Below are positions 11,444 to 24,299 of a DNA stretch of 64,000 nt, one piece after another (positions within the stretch are counted from its first letter, which is position 1; every line of letters begins with the position of its first letter). Origin of the DNA: Allacma fusca (lineage: Eukaryota > Arthropoda > Collembola > Symphypleona > Sminthuridae); the NCBI GenBank assembly GCA_947179485.1, contig OX359245.1:78975067-79039066 (forward strand), read 5' to 3'. Made by a program: the position numbers and the translations under genes. The notes beneath the pieces were generated by a model, which was not told the origin of the DNA, did no database searches, and was given only the letters and a program-made list of their open reading frames with translations.

Positions 11444-14114
11444 ATGAAGCAATTTGAAGCACACGTTCTTCTTACAGCAATTCTGGTCATTTCCTCAACA
11501 AATGCTTTTGACGCGAAAACTCAACCGACGACACAGGAGCCAACCGAAAGCTTCGAGGAAGATGAAGGTTCGTAAGAATTATTAGTACTCTCCTAGTGTT
11601 TATTGTGAAATATTTGTGTTAAAATATTAATTACTTTTTCCGTCCCGTAATTAATCTTTTCTCAGTTACCATCAATACGTCCGAATGCCTGTCAATCAAT
11701 TATTGTACTTTTAAGCAGTGTGTTCTTTATTGGTTTTTGATCGGTTATTATTTCTTTATCGGCTCCCCAGGCCTGCTGGACAAAAATAAATCTATATTTT
11801 TAGAATTAGAAAAAACTCCAAATTACGTTTTTTCAAAGTCCAGAACGGTAGTAAACGTGAATTCGAATTATTAGAGAAATCATGTTGCAAAACTTGATTA
11901 AAATGCAGTAATTAATGCGGGGAGAGTATGTGAAATAAATCTTTGCTGGAGAAAAATATAATAATTCCCTTTTTAAATTAAAATTTTGGGTATCCAACAA
12001 ACGTTCGGTTGCAGTTTCCAATTTTTTGTACTTTGAGTATTGAAACAGCTGTTGCATGAGCATTTATGTATCTACATGTTTGGGGAGTGTACTCCCTATA
12101 AGAATTATACCTTTACGGCCGTACAGTGTTCAATATACTTTGATTATTCCTTTCTTCAACATTATACATCGGGGCCATTTAGCTCCTGCAGCTTTATATC
12201 GTGTTGTCATAATGTTGTATGTTGGGACACGTGACAATTCTATCTGCACTCAATCACAGGTCAGTCTAGTATTTTTCAAATCCTTGGCGTTTTGTATAAC
12301 TTTTCAGAATCTGAGGAACTTTTCCCTGCCGTACTTCAGGATAATTACAGAAATGGACTTATCCACCTTATCGAATTATTCCGGACAACCAATTCAACAC
12401 TGACAAAATTACGTGACAAACTGGATGATTTGGAAAATAAGATTGAAGTTCTGAACACAGTTCTCTTGAAAACTGGAGTGGAAACAAAAACAAATACAGA
12501 TAATTTGAAACACGAAATAGCGTCCCTTAAAGAGATTCTGTCAACTGATCGTACTTCCCATTCCCAGCAAATTCAAACTCTAAAGTCCCAAATACAGAAT
12601 TCAAAAAAAGAGCGGGACGCAGAGGTAAATGAGTTGCGCTCCAGTTGGTCCTCAAAATTAAATCAATTGGAACGAACAAATTCCAAGATGACATCTGCTC
12701 TGTTTGAGAGAAATCCTGAGGCCTTTCTTCACTTTTTACCTTCACCAAAAAATGGAAAATCTTTTAATGGTTCAACATTTGAAGCGATTTCACTTGCAGT
12801 TCCAACGCACAATATGCTAGTTGTTCAAATAAGTGAATAAAATACATTTATTATGCACCTAGAGTAGAGTAACTTTTTTATACATTAATTTTTCCAAATT
12901 TCCGTGACAATAAAGCAGCATCCTCTGCGAAACCCTCGAAATTATTTGTAATGTACAACACATTCATTTAAGACACTTCGATCGTACTAATCAATGTTTT
13001 AGTCTACCCGCTGGAAATTTGTTAATTTACGCCAGAAATCCTAGGAGTAATGTTCTTTTAAACTAATTTATGGATGTCATTAAATTTATTTTAACTGCCT
13101 CAGAAAGTGTACATCTATAAATAACGAGATAATTGATTTCTGACTCAAGACAAATGGAATACATTTCTTATGATTTAATAGAGTATTTACTCTTGCAGAG
13201 AATTACCTGGACGTGGACTTAACGGAATACCAATTGCGATTACCATTTGGTTTCGGGGTAGCTTTAGCTCCAAATAATATTTCTGCCAAAACGGCTGAAG
13301 TTGCAACATTTGTGTATAACAAAGCGACGTGAGTAACATGTCATCTACGATTCCCTTTCTGAAATAGTTGAAGTAATTAAAATAACCAGGCGATGTAACG
13401 GAATTAAGATTTGGTTCGATATGACTTTATTGTATACTGGAGTTATAATTGGTGGTTCAACTTGTTGGTTAAGTATACTTAGCGCAAAGTTCTTTTACAA
13501 AATCGTTTCTGCTTTTAGCTAACCATAAAACTAATGTTATTTAGTTTTCTTTGTTACGTGCATAAATTCCAGCGTGCAAAGGGTTGAACAGTGTTGGGAG
13601 TTGCATTTTATGTTTGTCTTTCGTAGGAATGCTGCAGCACAACCGGAAATGTCATACCGCATTGGAGGCAAAGATATTTCTCTCCATGTGTCCTTTGTAA
13701 ACGCAAGAATTTACCAGACATTTGCTGCCGCCTTATTGCCACGGAGTGCTCCCGCAAAGTATATAGTTCCATTGGATTGCGGCAATTACAATCACAGCGG
13801 AACCGCTGGGTCTCGCAAGTGCATAACAAAAGCAAGAAAAATTTGCTAACGTTAATAGTCCATCCTTCGATTTGGATGATTCTAGTTTTATTCGAATAGT
13901 TGTAACCAAGTGGTAACTTAGTTATCGATTTGCTTTTTGAATTTGATAATTTCCATATAATTGTTCACTCTCATTTTTTTTCCAGGTGGGTGCAGGTAAA
14001 GCAAAAACTCTTACTGTTTTTGAAGGAGACATATTTTTGAAGGTTACGTTCGACACCAAATCCCACCCACGTCCTGCCATTGCAACTTGTGAGGTTTTTA
14101 AATTGGCAATCTGA
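11444..14114 (+). CDS. Secreted coiled-coil protein, array copy 3 (5 exons, 370 aa)
   Basis: Predicted exons are 11444-11567, 12308-12832, 13199-13328, 13627-13831 and 13986-14114. The coiled-coil exon matches copies 1 and 2 exactly in protein, and exon 5 reads GAGKAK as in copy 1. All splice sites, including the GC donor of intron 4 at 13832, are conserved, and I see no break. It is the last complete gene of the array in this window. Confidence 0.8.
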
Positions 14115-16299
14115 AACTCCGATGAGTGTATCTGATGCGAAGAAATCTTCGAGCTTCATTTTTCTGCAATGCAGTTGTTTACGTCTATGCTTATTTATAT
14201 TATAATATATACATAAGGTAAATGGAGAAGGTATTATGAGCAATTGCTTGTGAGCTGTTTGTTAACAGCCGCATTTGAAGTTAAAAAACCAGTTTTCAAT
14301 GTTTTCATTCAATTTTATGAGGTACTTAATGGTTAAAGAAAATTTTAGAATTAGAAACGACTCTCTAAGGGCACAACTGTCACAGTGTCAACTAGTTATC
14401 ATTTAGATAGAAATCAAATCGCTCTCCTGCGACGATTTACCTGAAACTTGCTCTACATGCTTGCAATGCGAAAACGGTATATACCCTGTATAATCTAAAA
14501 AAATTTTACAGTAACAAAATTTAGAGATTTTCAAATTTTCGAAAATATTCCAATTTGTTCTCTTGATCATGGCTCCTGTGACAACATTTAGTAACCCAGG
14601 TCTTGCAGGTATTTTACACCAGGGAATTGCAATTGTCGGTGAAATTGCAATTTCCGTGTACTTAAATGACAATTTCAAAAGCCTTAAACACTCCGAATTC
14701 AAGCAAAACTAAAATTGCAAGAAATTCAATTGCAATTACAAGTAGATACTTGCATTTCAAAAAGTTGCAATTTTAAAAGTATTTATCAATTTAATAGCAA
14801 CTTGCAACCGTTTCTAGTTTGGAAGCAAAATTCTACAAAACGAATCCATGGGTAATTCCGCTTTAATAACTAATGTACATAATAATCACGAATATTGTCT
14901 CAATGAGTGAAGTTACTGTAACTACTTACTGTACAATCTAGTTTGTGAGGAGGCAAAATGATACAAATAAAGTTTCGATTAGTATCAAAATATCCCCATT
15001 TGAACAACAAAAAATTTTTTTAGAAAAAGCATACATGAGACCTGGCATACAAGCTTCCTATATGTATGTATATAGCCTTTAAGCAGAATATGCTAAAACG
15101 GCGGTTGAATAATTATTGAGCGTGAAACTCTCAGCACCCCGACATTCGCAATAGCGACTTTCAACTTTGCTTCGTCCCTAAAAAGCACAGCAGTTTTACG
15201 GATCAATAGCTGCAGGCTCATGTAGTGCCTTGTTATCTCAAAATATTGGATAAAAATATTAGATTGACTTGCTAAGAAAAATCATATTTTAGGTGATTTA
15301 TACCGTACCTATTAAAGAGCCAAAACACACATTTTTGACAAAAGCCATTGACTAATGCTGTTTTTTCAGTAATGTTTGCAAGAATACGGTTTAAAAATTA
15401 GGTCAATTTTGAACATCATAGTCAAAGATGCTCTTACCAGAATGCACTGCATGTTTTTGATATTTCACAAACCTTCAAAGGAACACAATTTCGTTTGCTT
15501 AAATTCAATTTGATACCTCAGGCATAATATTGAAAAACTCTATTAAATGGGAAATTGCCCTCATAATTATTTGTACATGACTCAACGAAACCTTCTCAGT
15601 ACCTTCAAACAAAAGAAAGATTATGCTCTGTGTAACAACATCGGTTGTGGATTACAAAACCAATTAAACACGGGCAGCTTTTTGAAGAATTATTTGGGAC
15701 TTAAAAGCAGGCTCCAAATTCATGTCATTTGATGCAGCATAGCAATTAAAGTAATTTTTAACTGTAAGTCTTGTTTTGACGATGACATTGTAAGTAATCA
15801 CAAATATTTCCTGCTTGAATGAATAGTCTACATAAAAATACAAGAAGAATACGTTGGTAGTTTCCAATGACCAAATGATACCTAATCATCTTCCTTGCAT
15901 TGCACAAGTATGTATATGTGTGTATATACATGCATGGTGTTTTTTGTTCCGTATTATAAACTACTTCCCAATAGATATATAAAAATGCCACCGTAAACAC
16001 ATGGAAGGATTCAAGCTAAGAGAAACCAATAAGTGAAATTTACCGGATACGAAAAGATTACTTGCGCCATTTTTTTTGCGATGAAGCAATCTGCGGTGTG
16101 TCCTGTCTTTAGGTTTGTATCTGCATTGAAACATGTGCAGCTTCCTCCAGATCTTTTCACATCCCTCTACTCAATACAAAGTTATTGGAACACACGTTTA
16201 ATTTTTAACAACTCTATCTAAGCTCAGTTCTGAAAAAAGCAAGGGAATTATTTGACTATTTTTGTAATTAGGTGACAAGAATAACATTCTGGATTTAGG

Positions 16300-17694
16300 A
16301 TGAAGCAATTTGAAGCACACGTTCTTCTTACAGCAATTCTGGTCATTTCCTCAACAAATGCTTTTGACGCGAAAACTCAACCGACGACACAGGAGCCAAC
16401 CGAAAGCTTCGAGGAAGATGAAGGTTCGTAAGAATTATTAGTACTCTCCTAGTGTTTATTGTGAAATATTTGTGTTAAAATATTAATTACTTTTTCCGTC
16501 CCGTAATTATTCTTTTCTTAGTTACCATCAATACGTCCGAATGCCTGTCAATCAATTATTGTACTTTTAAGCAGTGTGTTCTTTATTGGTTTTGGATCGG
16601 TTATTATTTCTTTATCGGTTCCCCAGACCTGCTGGACAAAATTAAATCTATATTTTTAGAATTATAAAAGACTCAATTAAGTTTTTTCAAAGTGCAGTAC
16701 CGTAGTAAATACGAATTCAAATTATTAGAGAAAACATATTGTAAAACTTTATTAAAATGCAATATTTAATGAGTGGAGAACATGAGAATAAATCCTTGCA
16801 AAAGAAATATATAATTCCCTTTTTAAATTAAAATTTTGGGTATCCAACAAACGTTTGGTTGCAGTTTGCAATTTGTTGTACTTTGAGTATTGAAACTGCT
16901 GTTGAATGAGCATTTATGTACATACATGTTCGGGGATTGTACTTCCTATAAGAATTATACCTTTACGGCCGCACAGTGCTCAATATACTTTGATTATTCC
17001 TTTTTCTTCAACATTATGCATCGGGGTCATTTTTCCCCTGCAGTTTTATATCGTGTTGTCAATGTTGTGCGTTGGGACACGTGTTAATTCGATCTGCACT
17101 CACAATCAGTCACAGGTCAGTCTACTATTTTTCAAATCCTTGGCGTTTTTGTATAACTTTTCAGAATCTGCGGAACTTTTCCCTGCCGTACTTCAGGATA
17201 ATTACAGAAATGGATTTATCCACCTTGTCGAATTCTTCTGGACAACCAATTCAACACTGACGAAATTACGCGACAAACTGGATGGTTTGGAAAATAAGAT
17301 TGAAGTTCTGAACACAGTTCTCTTGAAAACTGGAGTGGAAACAAAAACAAATACAGATAATTTGAAACAAGAAATAGCGTCCCTTAAAGAGATTCTGTCA
17401 ACTGATCGTACTTCCCATTCCCAGCAAATTCAAACTCCCCCCCAAATACAGAATTCAAAAAAAGAGCGGGACGCAGAGGTAAATGAGTTGCGCTCCAGTG
17501 GGTCCTCAAAATTAAATCAATTGGAACGAACAAATTTCAAGATGACATCTGCTCTGTTTGAGAGAAATCCTGAGGCCTTTCTTCACTTTTTACCTTCACC
17601 AAAAAATGGAAAATCTTTTAATGGTTCAACATTTGAAACGATTTCAGCTGCAGTTCCAACGCACAATATGCTAGTTGTTCAAATAAGTGAATAA
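16300..17694 (+). pseudogene. Secreted coiled-coil gene, array copy 4, lacking exons 3-5
   Basis: Exon 1 (16300-16423) and exon 2 (17165-17686) are present and in phase. Exon 2 is one codon shorter than in copies 1-3 and carries several amino-acid changes (for example QTPPQIQ for QTLKSQIQ). Array homology stops near 18005, just before the place where exon 3 should begin. The following DNA resembles the 3' flank and upstream DNA of the diverged copies A/B. As it stands the locus could still make a secreted coiled-coil protein of about 217 aa that stops at 17694, so it is either a pseudogene or a shortened gene. Confidence 0.65.
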
Positions 17695-18005
17695 AATACA
17701 TTTATTATGAACCTAGAGTAGAGTAACTTTTTTATACATTAAGTTTTCCAAATTTCCGTGACAATAAAGCAGCATCCTCTGCGAAACCCTCAAAATTATT
17801 TGTAATGTTCAACACATTCATTTCAGACACTTCGATCGTACTAATCAATGTTTTAGTCTACCCGCTGGAAATTTGTTAATTTACGCCAGAAATCCGATGA
17901 GTAATGTTCTTTTAAACTAATTTATGGATGTCATTAAATTTATTTTAACTGCCTCAGAAAGTGTCCATCTATAAATAACGAGATAATTGATTTCTGACTC
18001 AAGAC

Positions 18006-19302
18006 AACAAATGGAAAATTGTACACAACAATTCGTACTTCAATGTAAGTTAGGGTAGCATAATTCTAATTATGATATCCACAAGGTAAATGGTTTAGGT
18101 ATTTTGTACAATTCCTTATGAGTATTAAATGCTGTCTTTATACTATAAAATCCAATTTTTAATGTTTTCTTTCGTTTATCAATAATATACTTTTCCAACA
18201 AAACATGGCTGTAATTTGGACATTCTGGTTGACATGATTCAAGCTTGAGAAAATCTAAATAGCTTTTAAGTTTCTCATAAGTTGTCTATGAACGAAGTGC
18301 TGTATGTGCGAACGACTTAATTGAAGTTAAAATAAATAAAATAAATAAACAAAAATAAAATAAAAAAGTAACTTCGAGAACCGTTCAGTAGTAACTAAAA
18401 AATTATTAAATTAATAATGCGGGGTTTATGCACCGTTTTACATGAATGACTTACAAAGTTTTCTTTACCTCCTTTATTCTTTATAATCATCACATTTGCA
18501 CACATATGCGCCGTGCATTCTTATATCATTAATCTAAAGGGGTTAAGTTACGTGTGCTTGCATACGAATGTTATTGCTATATGTTAAGATCACATCATCA
18601 TGTTAGGCTCATCAAAGTCACGTCATCGTCAAGAACTTCACACGAATAAACACGTCCTAATAATGCTACATTATCCAATTTACAAGTTTTTATTGCATTG
18701 GGCTTGACTCACACTATTCTCATGCTCACACACTCATGTATAACACGTCATGCTGTAACATATAGTTACTGCGAAATCATACGCAATTAGTACAACTAGT
18801 TATGTAATAGGATTTTCCTATGTAGAGGTTTCTAAGGTGTGGAATAATGCATGTCAATTTATAAAAAAACCTACATACATATATACTACTACTATGTACA
18901 AAAGGCTACTCTGTAATTTTAGCTTGCCCGAGACATGAATAGATGAAAAAAATATGTTAATACTTGTAATTACTCTGTATGCAAATCTGAGAAGGATTTA
19001 AAAATGCCCGTTTACACGGAATGCCATTTGAAAAGAAACAACTTCCAAGGAACTCCGTTTTTTGTGTTTTCGTCACTTTACTTAGATGAAGTAATTTGTA
19101 GTCTAATCCAACGTAAGCTTTGTACTGAAAACCACAGAGCTGTGTCCAGACCTTTAAAATTTTCTGCAGTCTCTTTCAAGTTTTTGAGGGGTACTATTAA
19201 TTTGTTGTGTTCTCTGTTTGAAACCACATGAGAATAAAACAAAATTTTTGACGAATTTTAAAATTTCTTCCCTTTGCCAGGAATAAGGGTTTTGCAGTAA
19301 AT
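18006..19302 (+). other. Flank and promoter region of copy A
   Basis: No coding region is supported here. From about 18100 the DNA aligns with 42770-43942 upstream of copy B, including AT-rich low-complexity DNA near 18330-18370 and a TTTAAAAA box at 18997. The ORF-like stretch after 19004 is part of the 5' leader: its counterpart after 43644 is also open, but it precedes the signal-peptide exon in both copies. Confidence 0.6.
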
Positions 19303-19429
19303 ATGAAAAAACATTTGACACATATTTTCCTTTTCGGAATTCTGGTGAATTTCTCATCGACGGAAAATACCGACTCGAATATTCAACAAACCATACTGGT
19401 TCCAGTTGAAACCTCCAAAGAAGATGACG
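19303..19429 (+). pseudogene. Copy A of the coiled-coil family: orphan signal-peptide exon
   Basis: This exon encodes a signal peptide (MKKHLTHIFLFGILVNFSST) and a short Thr/Glu-rich linker, nearly identical to exon 1 of copy B (43943-44069), with the same phase-1 donor GTTCGT. Intron 1 follows to about 20000, where homology with copy B stops and the Ty3-like element begins. No exons 2-4 lie downstream; the DNA matching the copy B 3' flank resumes only near 37440. The gene is therefore a remnant. Confidence 0.8.
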
Positions 19430-20000
19430 GTTCGTATGAGTTTTTGTAATCCTATTTATTTGTTGTAAAATAGTTTTTTTCAAATTGGGAAGCTATTTTT
19501 TAACCGTATTTTGTAAATTGTGGTCGCTTACCAATAATTTGAATCAATGCCAATCAGTCAGATATTGTGGCAATTTAGGCAGCAATATTTACGTATTTTT
19601 TTTAAACTGATATTTCATTGGGGCAGAATAATTAACCATTAAAAAAAAGAATTGATCCAAGATCAACACCTAAAGTTGCGGAAACTGCATTCAATTGTAT
19701 TATAGGTTTAAAAGTAGCATTTTGAAGACTAGTCTGGAGATAGAAAAGGTCTTAGATAATACGGTCTCGGCGGATTAATTAACATAAGCCCAGTAATAAT
19801 TATGATTTTAAAAAATTATACTATTTATTCACGTGCAGTAAAAGGGAGTTTCAGACTGTTGATTTTTTTTATTATCTGGCACCACTAAAGTATCCCACTT
19901 TAAAAATTCCTGTCAAATTTTGAATTTAAAATATTTTTTTTTGTAAAATCCATGGTACTTTTAGTCGTCAAAAATTCTCAGAATTTTTGCTAGCGAAATT
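19430..20000 (+). other. Remaining intron 1 of copy A
   Basis: This stretch aligns with intron 1 of copy B (44070-45000). It lacks the 364-base insertion found there, so it shows the empty site near 19705. No gene is seen. Confidence 0.7.
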
Positions 20001-23000
20001 CAAAAAGCAGCAGACCAAATGTTAGCATCTTTGAAATTTCGAGGTGCTATGGTTTATTTAGATGATGTTATTTCCTATGGAGTAAACTTGGAAGATAAGT
20101 TAGCATCATTAGAAGAACTATTACTAAGAGCAAGTAATAAAAATTTCAGATTCAAACCTTCCAAATGCAAGTTTGGATATTTTGAAGTTATAGTACTGGG
20201 ATATAAAGTTTCCAGGCATGGAACAAACCCAGATCCAGAAAAGGTAGACACCATAAAAAATATACCCGTCCCAAAATCTAAACCGAAGCTCGGAGGTTTT
20301 TTGGGATATGTAGCTTTTACCGGAGATATATTTTGAATTTTGCGGCCATTGCCCATCCCATTTCCAATGCATGGAAAGGAAGCAGTGGAAAATCCAAACT
20401 CAAAAAGAAAGTATATGCATTTGAGTGGAGCGATGAGGCTACTCAAGCTTTCGAAAAGCTCAAGGAGATACTTATTACAAGTCCCGTATTAAAACACTTC
20501 AACCCTACGCTGCCTTGTATACTACATGCAGATGCTAGTATATCTGGGCTAGGCTGTTGTGTATTACAGGACGAAGGAGGGGAGCACCCTATAGCTTATG
20601 CTTCACGTACACTCATTGCTTCTGAGAAAAATTAATCTGTGACAGAATTAGAACTCACGGCTGTAATTTATGCCGTGAGGAAATTCCGACAATATTTATA
20701 CCTAAGGAAATTTCAAATAAGAAGCGACCATTTAGCATTGTGTTACTTGAAACTACAAAAGAGTCCAAACCATAGAATTAACAAGTTTGTTTTCAAGCTT
20801 CAGGAATTTGACTTTGTAGTCACATATAAAGCAGGAAACACTCATTTAGATGCAGATTTTCTATCCCGAGCAGCCCTCCCATATACGGAGGAAGACTTGA
20901 TTGATACAGAGGACGACAGAGTCTTGGAATTAGACCCCGCCGACTCGCTCATAGATAAAAAGCATTCCTCACGAAAGGAGCATAAAGATATTCCTGAAAA
21001 ACATGTAAAATTACCGGACTGGAATTTACCGGAACCAAGCATTAAGCCAAGCATAACTCCAATTCCAACCGCGGCTGTTATACAGACCACAAATATTGCA
21101 CCGGCGAACCACGGCTTCGATAATAATATACAAAGCCATAGGACGCAGTGCAATAACAATGGACGTATTGCCTGGAAGAAAAATAGTGATTGCCTGGAAT
21201 TCCTAGTAACTGCACCGTGCATGGAGAATGACTGGGAAGAAAAATATCTAGATCAAATCAAAGAAACAGAAAATTCTTACAACAACTATGTACAATATCA
21301 GCTTGTAAAAGCTAATGAAAATTGGACTTTATCAGCAGATACTCTTATAGTAATACACACCTTTGGTATAACGGAAAATGTGGAGGAAGTTTCAGAAATT
21401 TCTAATCAAAACATTTACTCAAATAATATCATAAAAATTCAAAATATGGAAAGTTCAAATAAACTTTGTACTGAAGACACGTTGAGAGAATCACAGAAAA
21501 GATCAGTCTGTACCATCGATGACATTCAAAAACAGCCAACGCCGTCACAGACTGAGATTTTACATGATAATGACCAGAAGCTGGAGACAATAAACACCGA
21601 AGCAACTCAAACCGTCGGAGTGAGATCAATGGAAAACGACCTTACTCCAATGGTTCAAGATGCTCCCGGGTCAGGTAATAAACCAGAGAAATCAGTTGAA
21701 AATGACCTAGAAGTAATCCAAGAATCCCCCCAACCAGTATCCAATGGAAAAACAGATACCTGTCAAGCGGATATTGAGACTAAAACCAGGAATTACCAAA
21801 TTCCCTTTGAAGCCCTTGAAGATATACTCGGCCAGGAAGATAATATGAAACAAATAACTCAGTTGCCGGAACAAATGTACATGGACTCTACATGTAGCAA
21901 GTGTTTCGACAATCAGGTTATAAATTCAAAAGAAAACCAGAAAGCTGATCTTGAGAGGAGTGCCTTCACCAAAGAAGAGAAAGAAAGGGAACGGCTCCTC
22001 AGGGCAAATCAACAGGTAGAAGAATGGATTAAGCAGGTAAAAATCAGAACTCAACCGCCAAGGTGGAAAAATGAGAAACACCACTTTGAGCGGGAAGACT
22101 TCTCACTTTCACCCACTCCTGAAAAACTCCAGCTAACAGCTCAAAACTTGGAAACATTAAAATACCAAATTGAGGAAGGAGTAATAAGATTCCAGGACGG
22201 TAGAGGGTTCGAAATAATTAACAAAGCTACGCATCCGCCTCGGACGGCTAAAATTAAGCCCGAGGAAGAGGTGAGCTTTGTTAACAAAGACAAAGAGTCG
22301 GGACAGGAACTACAGCTTACCGGAGGAGCTTCTCTCCAGGGATGCTCGGATGAGAATAATCATCATCATCTGCTGCTTAAGTCTCTAAAAGAAGAACCTC
22401 AAATGGAATTACTTCCTGAGCACAACTTGAGACAAATGCAGGAGGAGGATCCCATCATAAAAATTATTCCAGAAAAACTTGACAATATTTCGACACTCCC
22501 ACCAGAGGAGAGGCAAAAATATTCTCATTACTTTTACGACTCTGAGGGGCTCCTCTGGATTAAGGTCCGAGGAGAAGAAAAAATATTAGTACCCCGAGTA
22601 ATTCGAAACTTTTTGTTGGGTAAAGCTCATGATGGTTTGTTATGTGGAGGACATTTAGGTTATCATAAAACACTTGCAAGAATTAACCGTCGATATCATT
22701 GGAAAAACATTAATGTCTCAGTAGCTAAATATGTACTTTCATGTAAAAGTTGTAAAGCTGCTAAAAGAGTGTGTAAAAAACCGGCTGGCTTTCTACACCC
22801 TATACGAGTAAATGAGACAGGGGATGCGCAATGTATCGACCTTATAGGCCCTATGAATCGTAGTATCTCAGGAATGAAGTATATAGTCATTGCTCAAGAC
22901 TATGTCTCAAAATTTGTGATTGCTGAAGCAATACGTGACAAAGCTGCAGACAAAGTAGTAAACTTTCTAATAAACCGTGTCTTTACAAAGTATGGACTTT

Positions 23001-24152
23001 TCAAAAACATACTTTCAGACGCTGGATCTGAATTCCGAGCCGAGGTAACAAAGAGATTACTGTCAGCGCTACAAATAAATCAAAAGATAAGCACAGCATT
23101 TCACCACAATAGCATGGGTCAAATTGAGCGAACGGTACAGACCCTTAGTACAATGCTGAGTCATTATGCTCAAGACAAAGAAGACAAATACTGGTGTAAA
23201 TGTCTGCCCTATCTAATTTATGCTTATAATACGAGTAAACATGATGTTACGAAAGAAACACCCTTCTTCATGATGTTTCATAGAGAGGCTATTAATGATT
23301 TTGATTTTACATTGCAAAGTGATGGTATTGTCACATTACCCGTTACTGATGAGCAAGCGAAACAGAGGGTAAAAAATGCTATTATGAAAATCAGACAGAA
23401 GCAAGATTATAGCAAAAACTGGTACGACGCTAAGAGGCGGGACGTTAAGTTTCGGTTGGGTGACACAGTGAGTCTTCACACCCATTCGAACTACGGGGAA
23501 ATTAGAGCGATTTCTACATACTTACCGAGGACCGTTTAAGATAATAGAAATTTTGGAGAGGGACAATTATAAAATACAGGATTGTTTGTCCCCTGACAAA
23601 ATACAAATCGTCCATGTCCAAAGGCTCAAGAATGCGGAGCGCCGGGTGGACTTGGAAGACACTTTCCGTTATGATCTAGATACTGAAGCAGTAGAACTAG
23701 CCACGAATCTAGACTGGAACCGTCATTATTCGATTGACAGCCAAAGGAGTAAGAGCCTTAAACCTATTCTGAAGTTCAGTCCTAAGGATAAATATAGGGG
23801 AAGAAAAGTAACTTTTAATAAAAGAGTTCAAATAAGAGGAATACCATCAGCCACTACCCCGAGGCTTCCACTGGAAGTTGAGGAAAGAAGTGAAGACGAC
23901 AACACGCTTCAACCTTTGGAGGAATCACTGATTCCCATCACTCCAGACACAGTTGAGGCACCGATAGAATCATTGATTCATACTTCCGCGAGTTCGGATA
24001 ATCAGCCCAGTCCCGGAGGATCACTGATCCCGCTACCCGAAGACAAAGAAGTTACGTACGAAGAAGCACTTGCTTCTGATAATAACGAAGAAGAACTTTC
24101 CAGGAAATACCCGACTCGGGTTCGGAAGAAACCAAACCGTCTGGATCTTTAA
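20001..24152 (+). pseudogene. pol remains of the Ty3-like element (RT, RNase H, integrase)
   Basis: The YLDD box of reverse transcriptase lies near 20055. RNase H shows the ADAS motif near 20530 and ends with DADFLSR near 20855. Integrase has an HHCC zinc site (22630-22760), a catalytic core with D (CIDLIG), D (LSDAGSEF) and E (GQIERT) in the classical D-x35-E spacing, and a GPF-type end near 23530-23640. About 580 residues separate RNase H from the integrase zinc site, far more than is usual. The tail to 24152 is acidic and Pro/Ser-rich. The family assignment rests on the RT-RNase H-integrase order and motifs. The copy is broken in a few places. Confidence 0.85.
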
Positions 24153-24299
24153 ACAAACGTAAGATTTTCATTGAAAATCTCTCACCGCTGATGACCCCAA
24201 CAAACAACAAAAAGCTAAGTAAAAAATATACGTATCTTTAGGGCACCGTTCACAAAAATTTAGGGCTAGAAGATATTTCTAAATTTCATAAAAATTCAT

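Larger units (their letters stand above)
1..18005 (+). repeat. Tandem array of four ~4.86-kb gene-bearing units
   Basis: Four head-to-tail units start at 1, 4856, 9712 and 14567. Each holds about 1.7 kb of upstream DNA and one copy of a secreted coiled-coil gene. Units 1-3 differ by only a few single bases and small A-tract length changes over 4.86 kb. Unit 4 matches them closely to about 16600, is a few percent diverged from there to about 18005, and then ends without exons 3-5. The window starts close to the unit start chosen here, so further units may lie to the left. Variants are shared in mosaic fashion: units 1 and 4 agree against 2 and 3 at several upstream sites, while 2, 3 and 4 agree against 1 elsewhere. 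This suggests unequal crossing-over or gene conversion. Confidence 0.97.
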
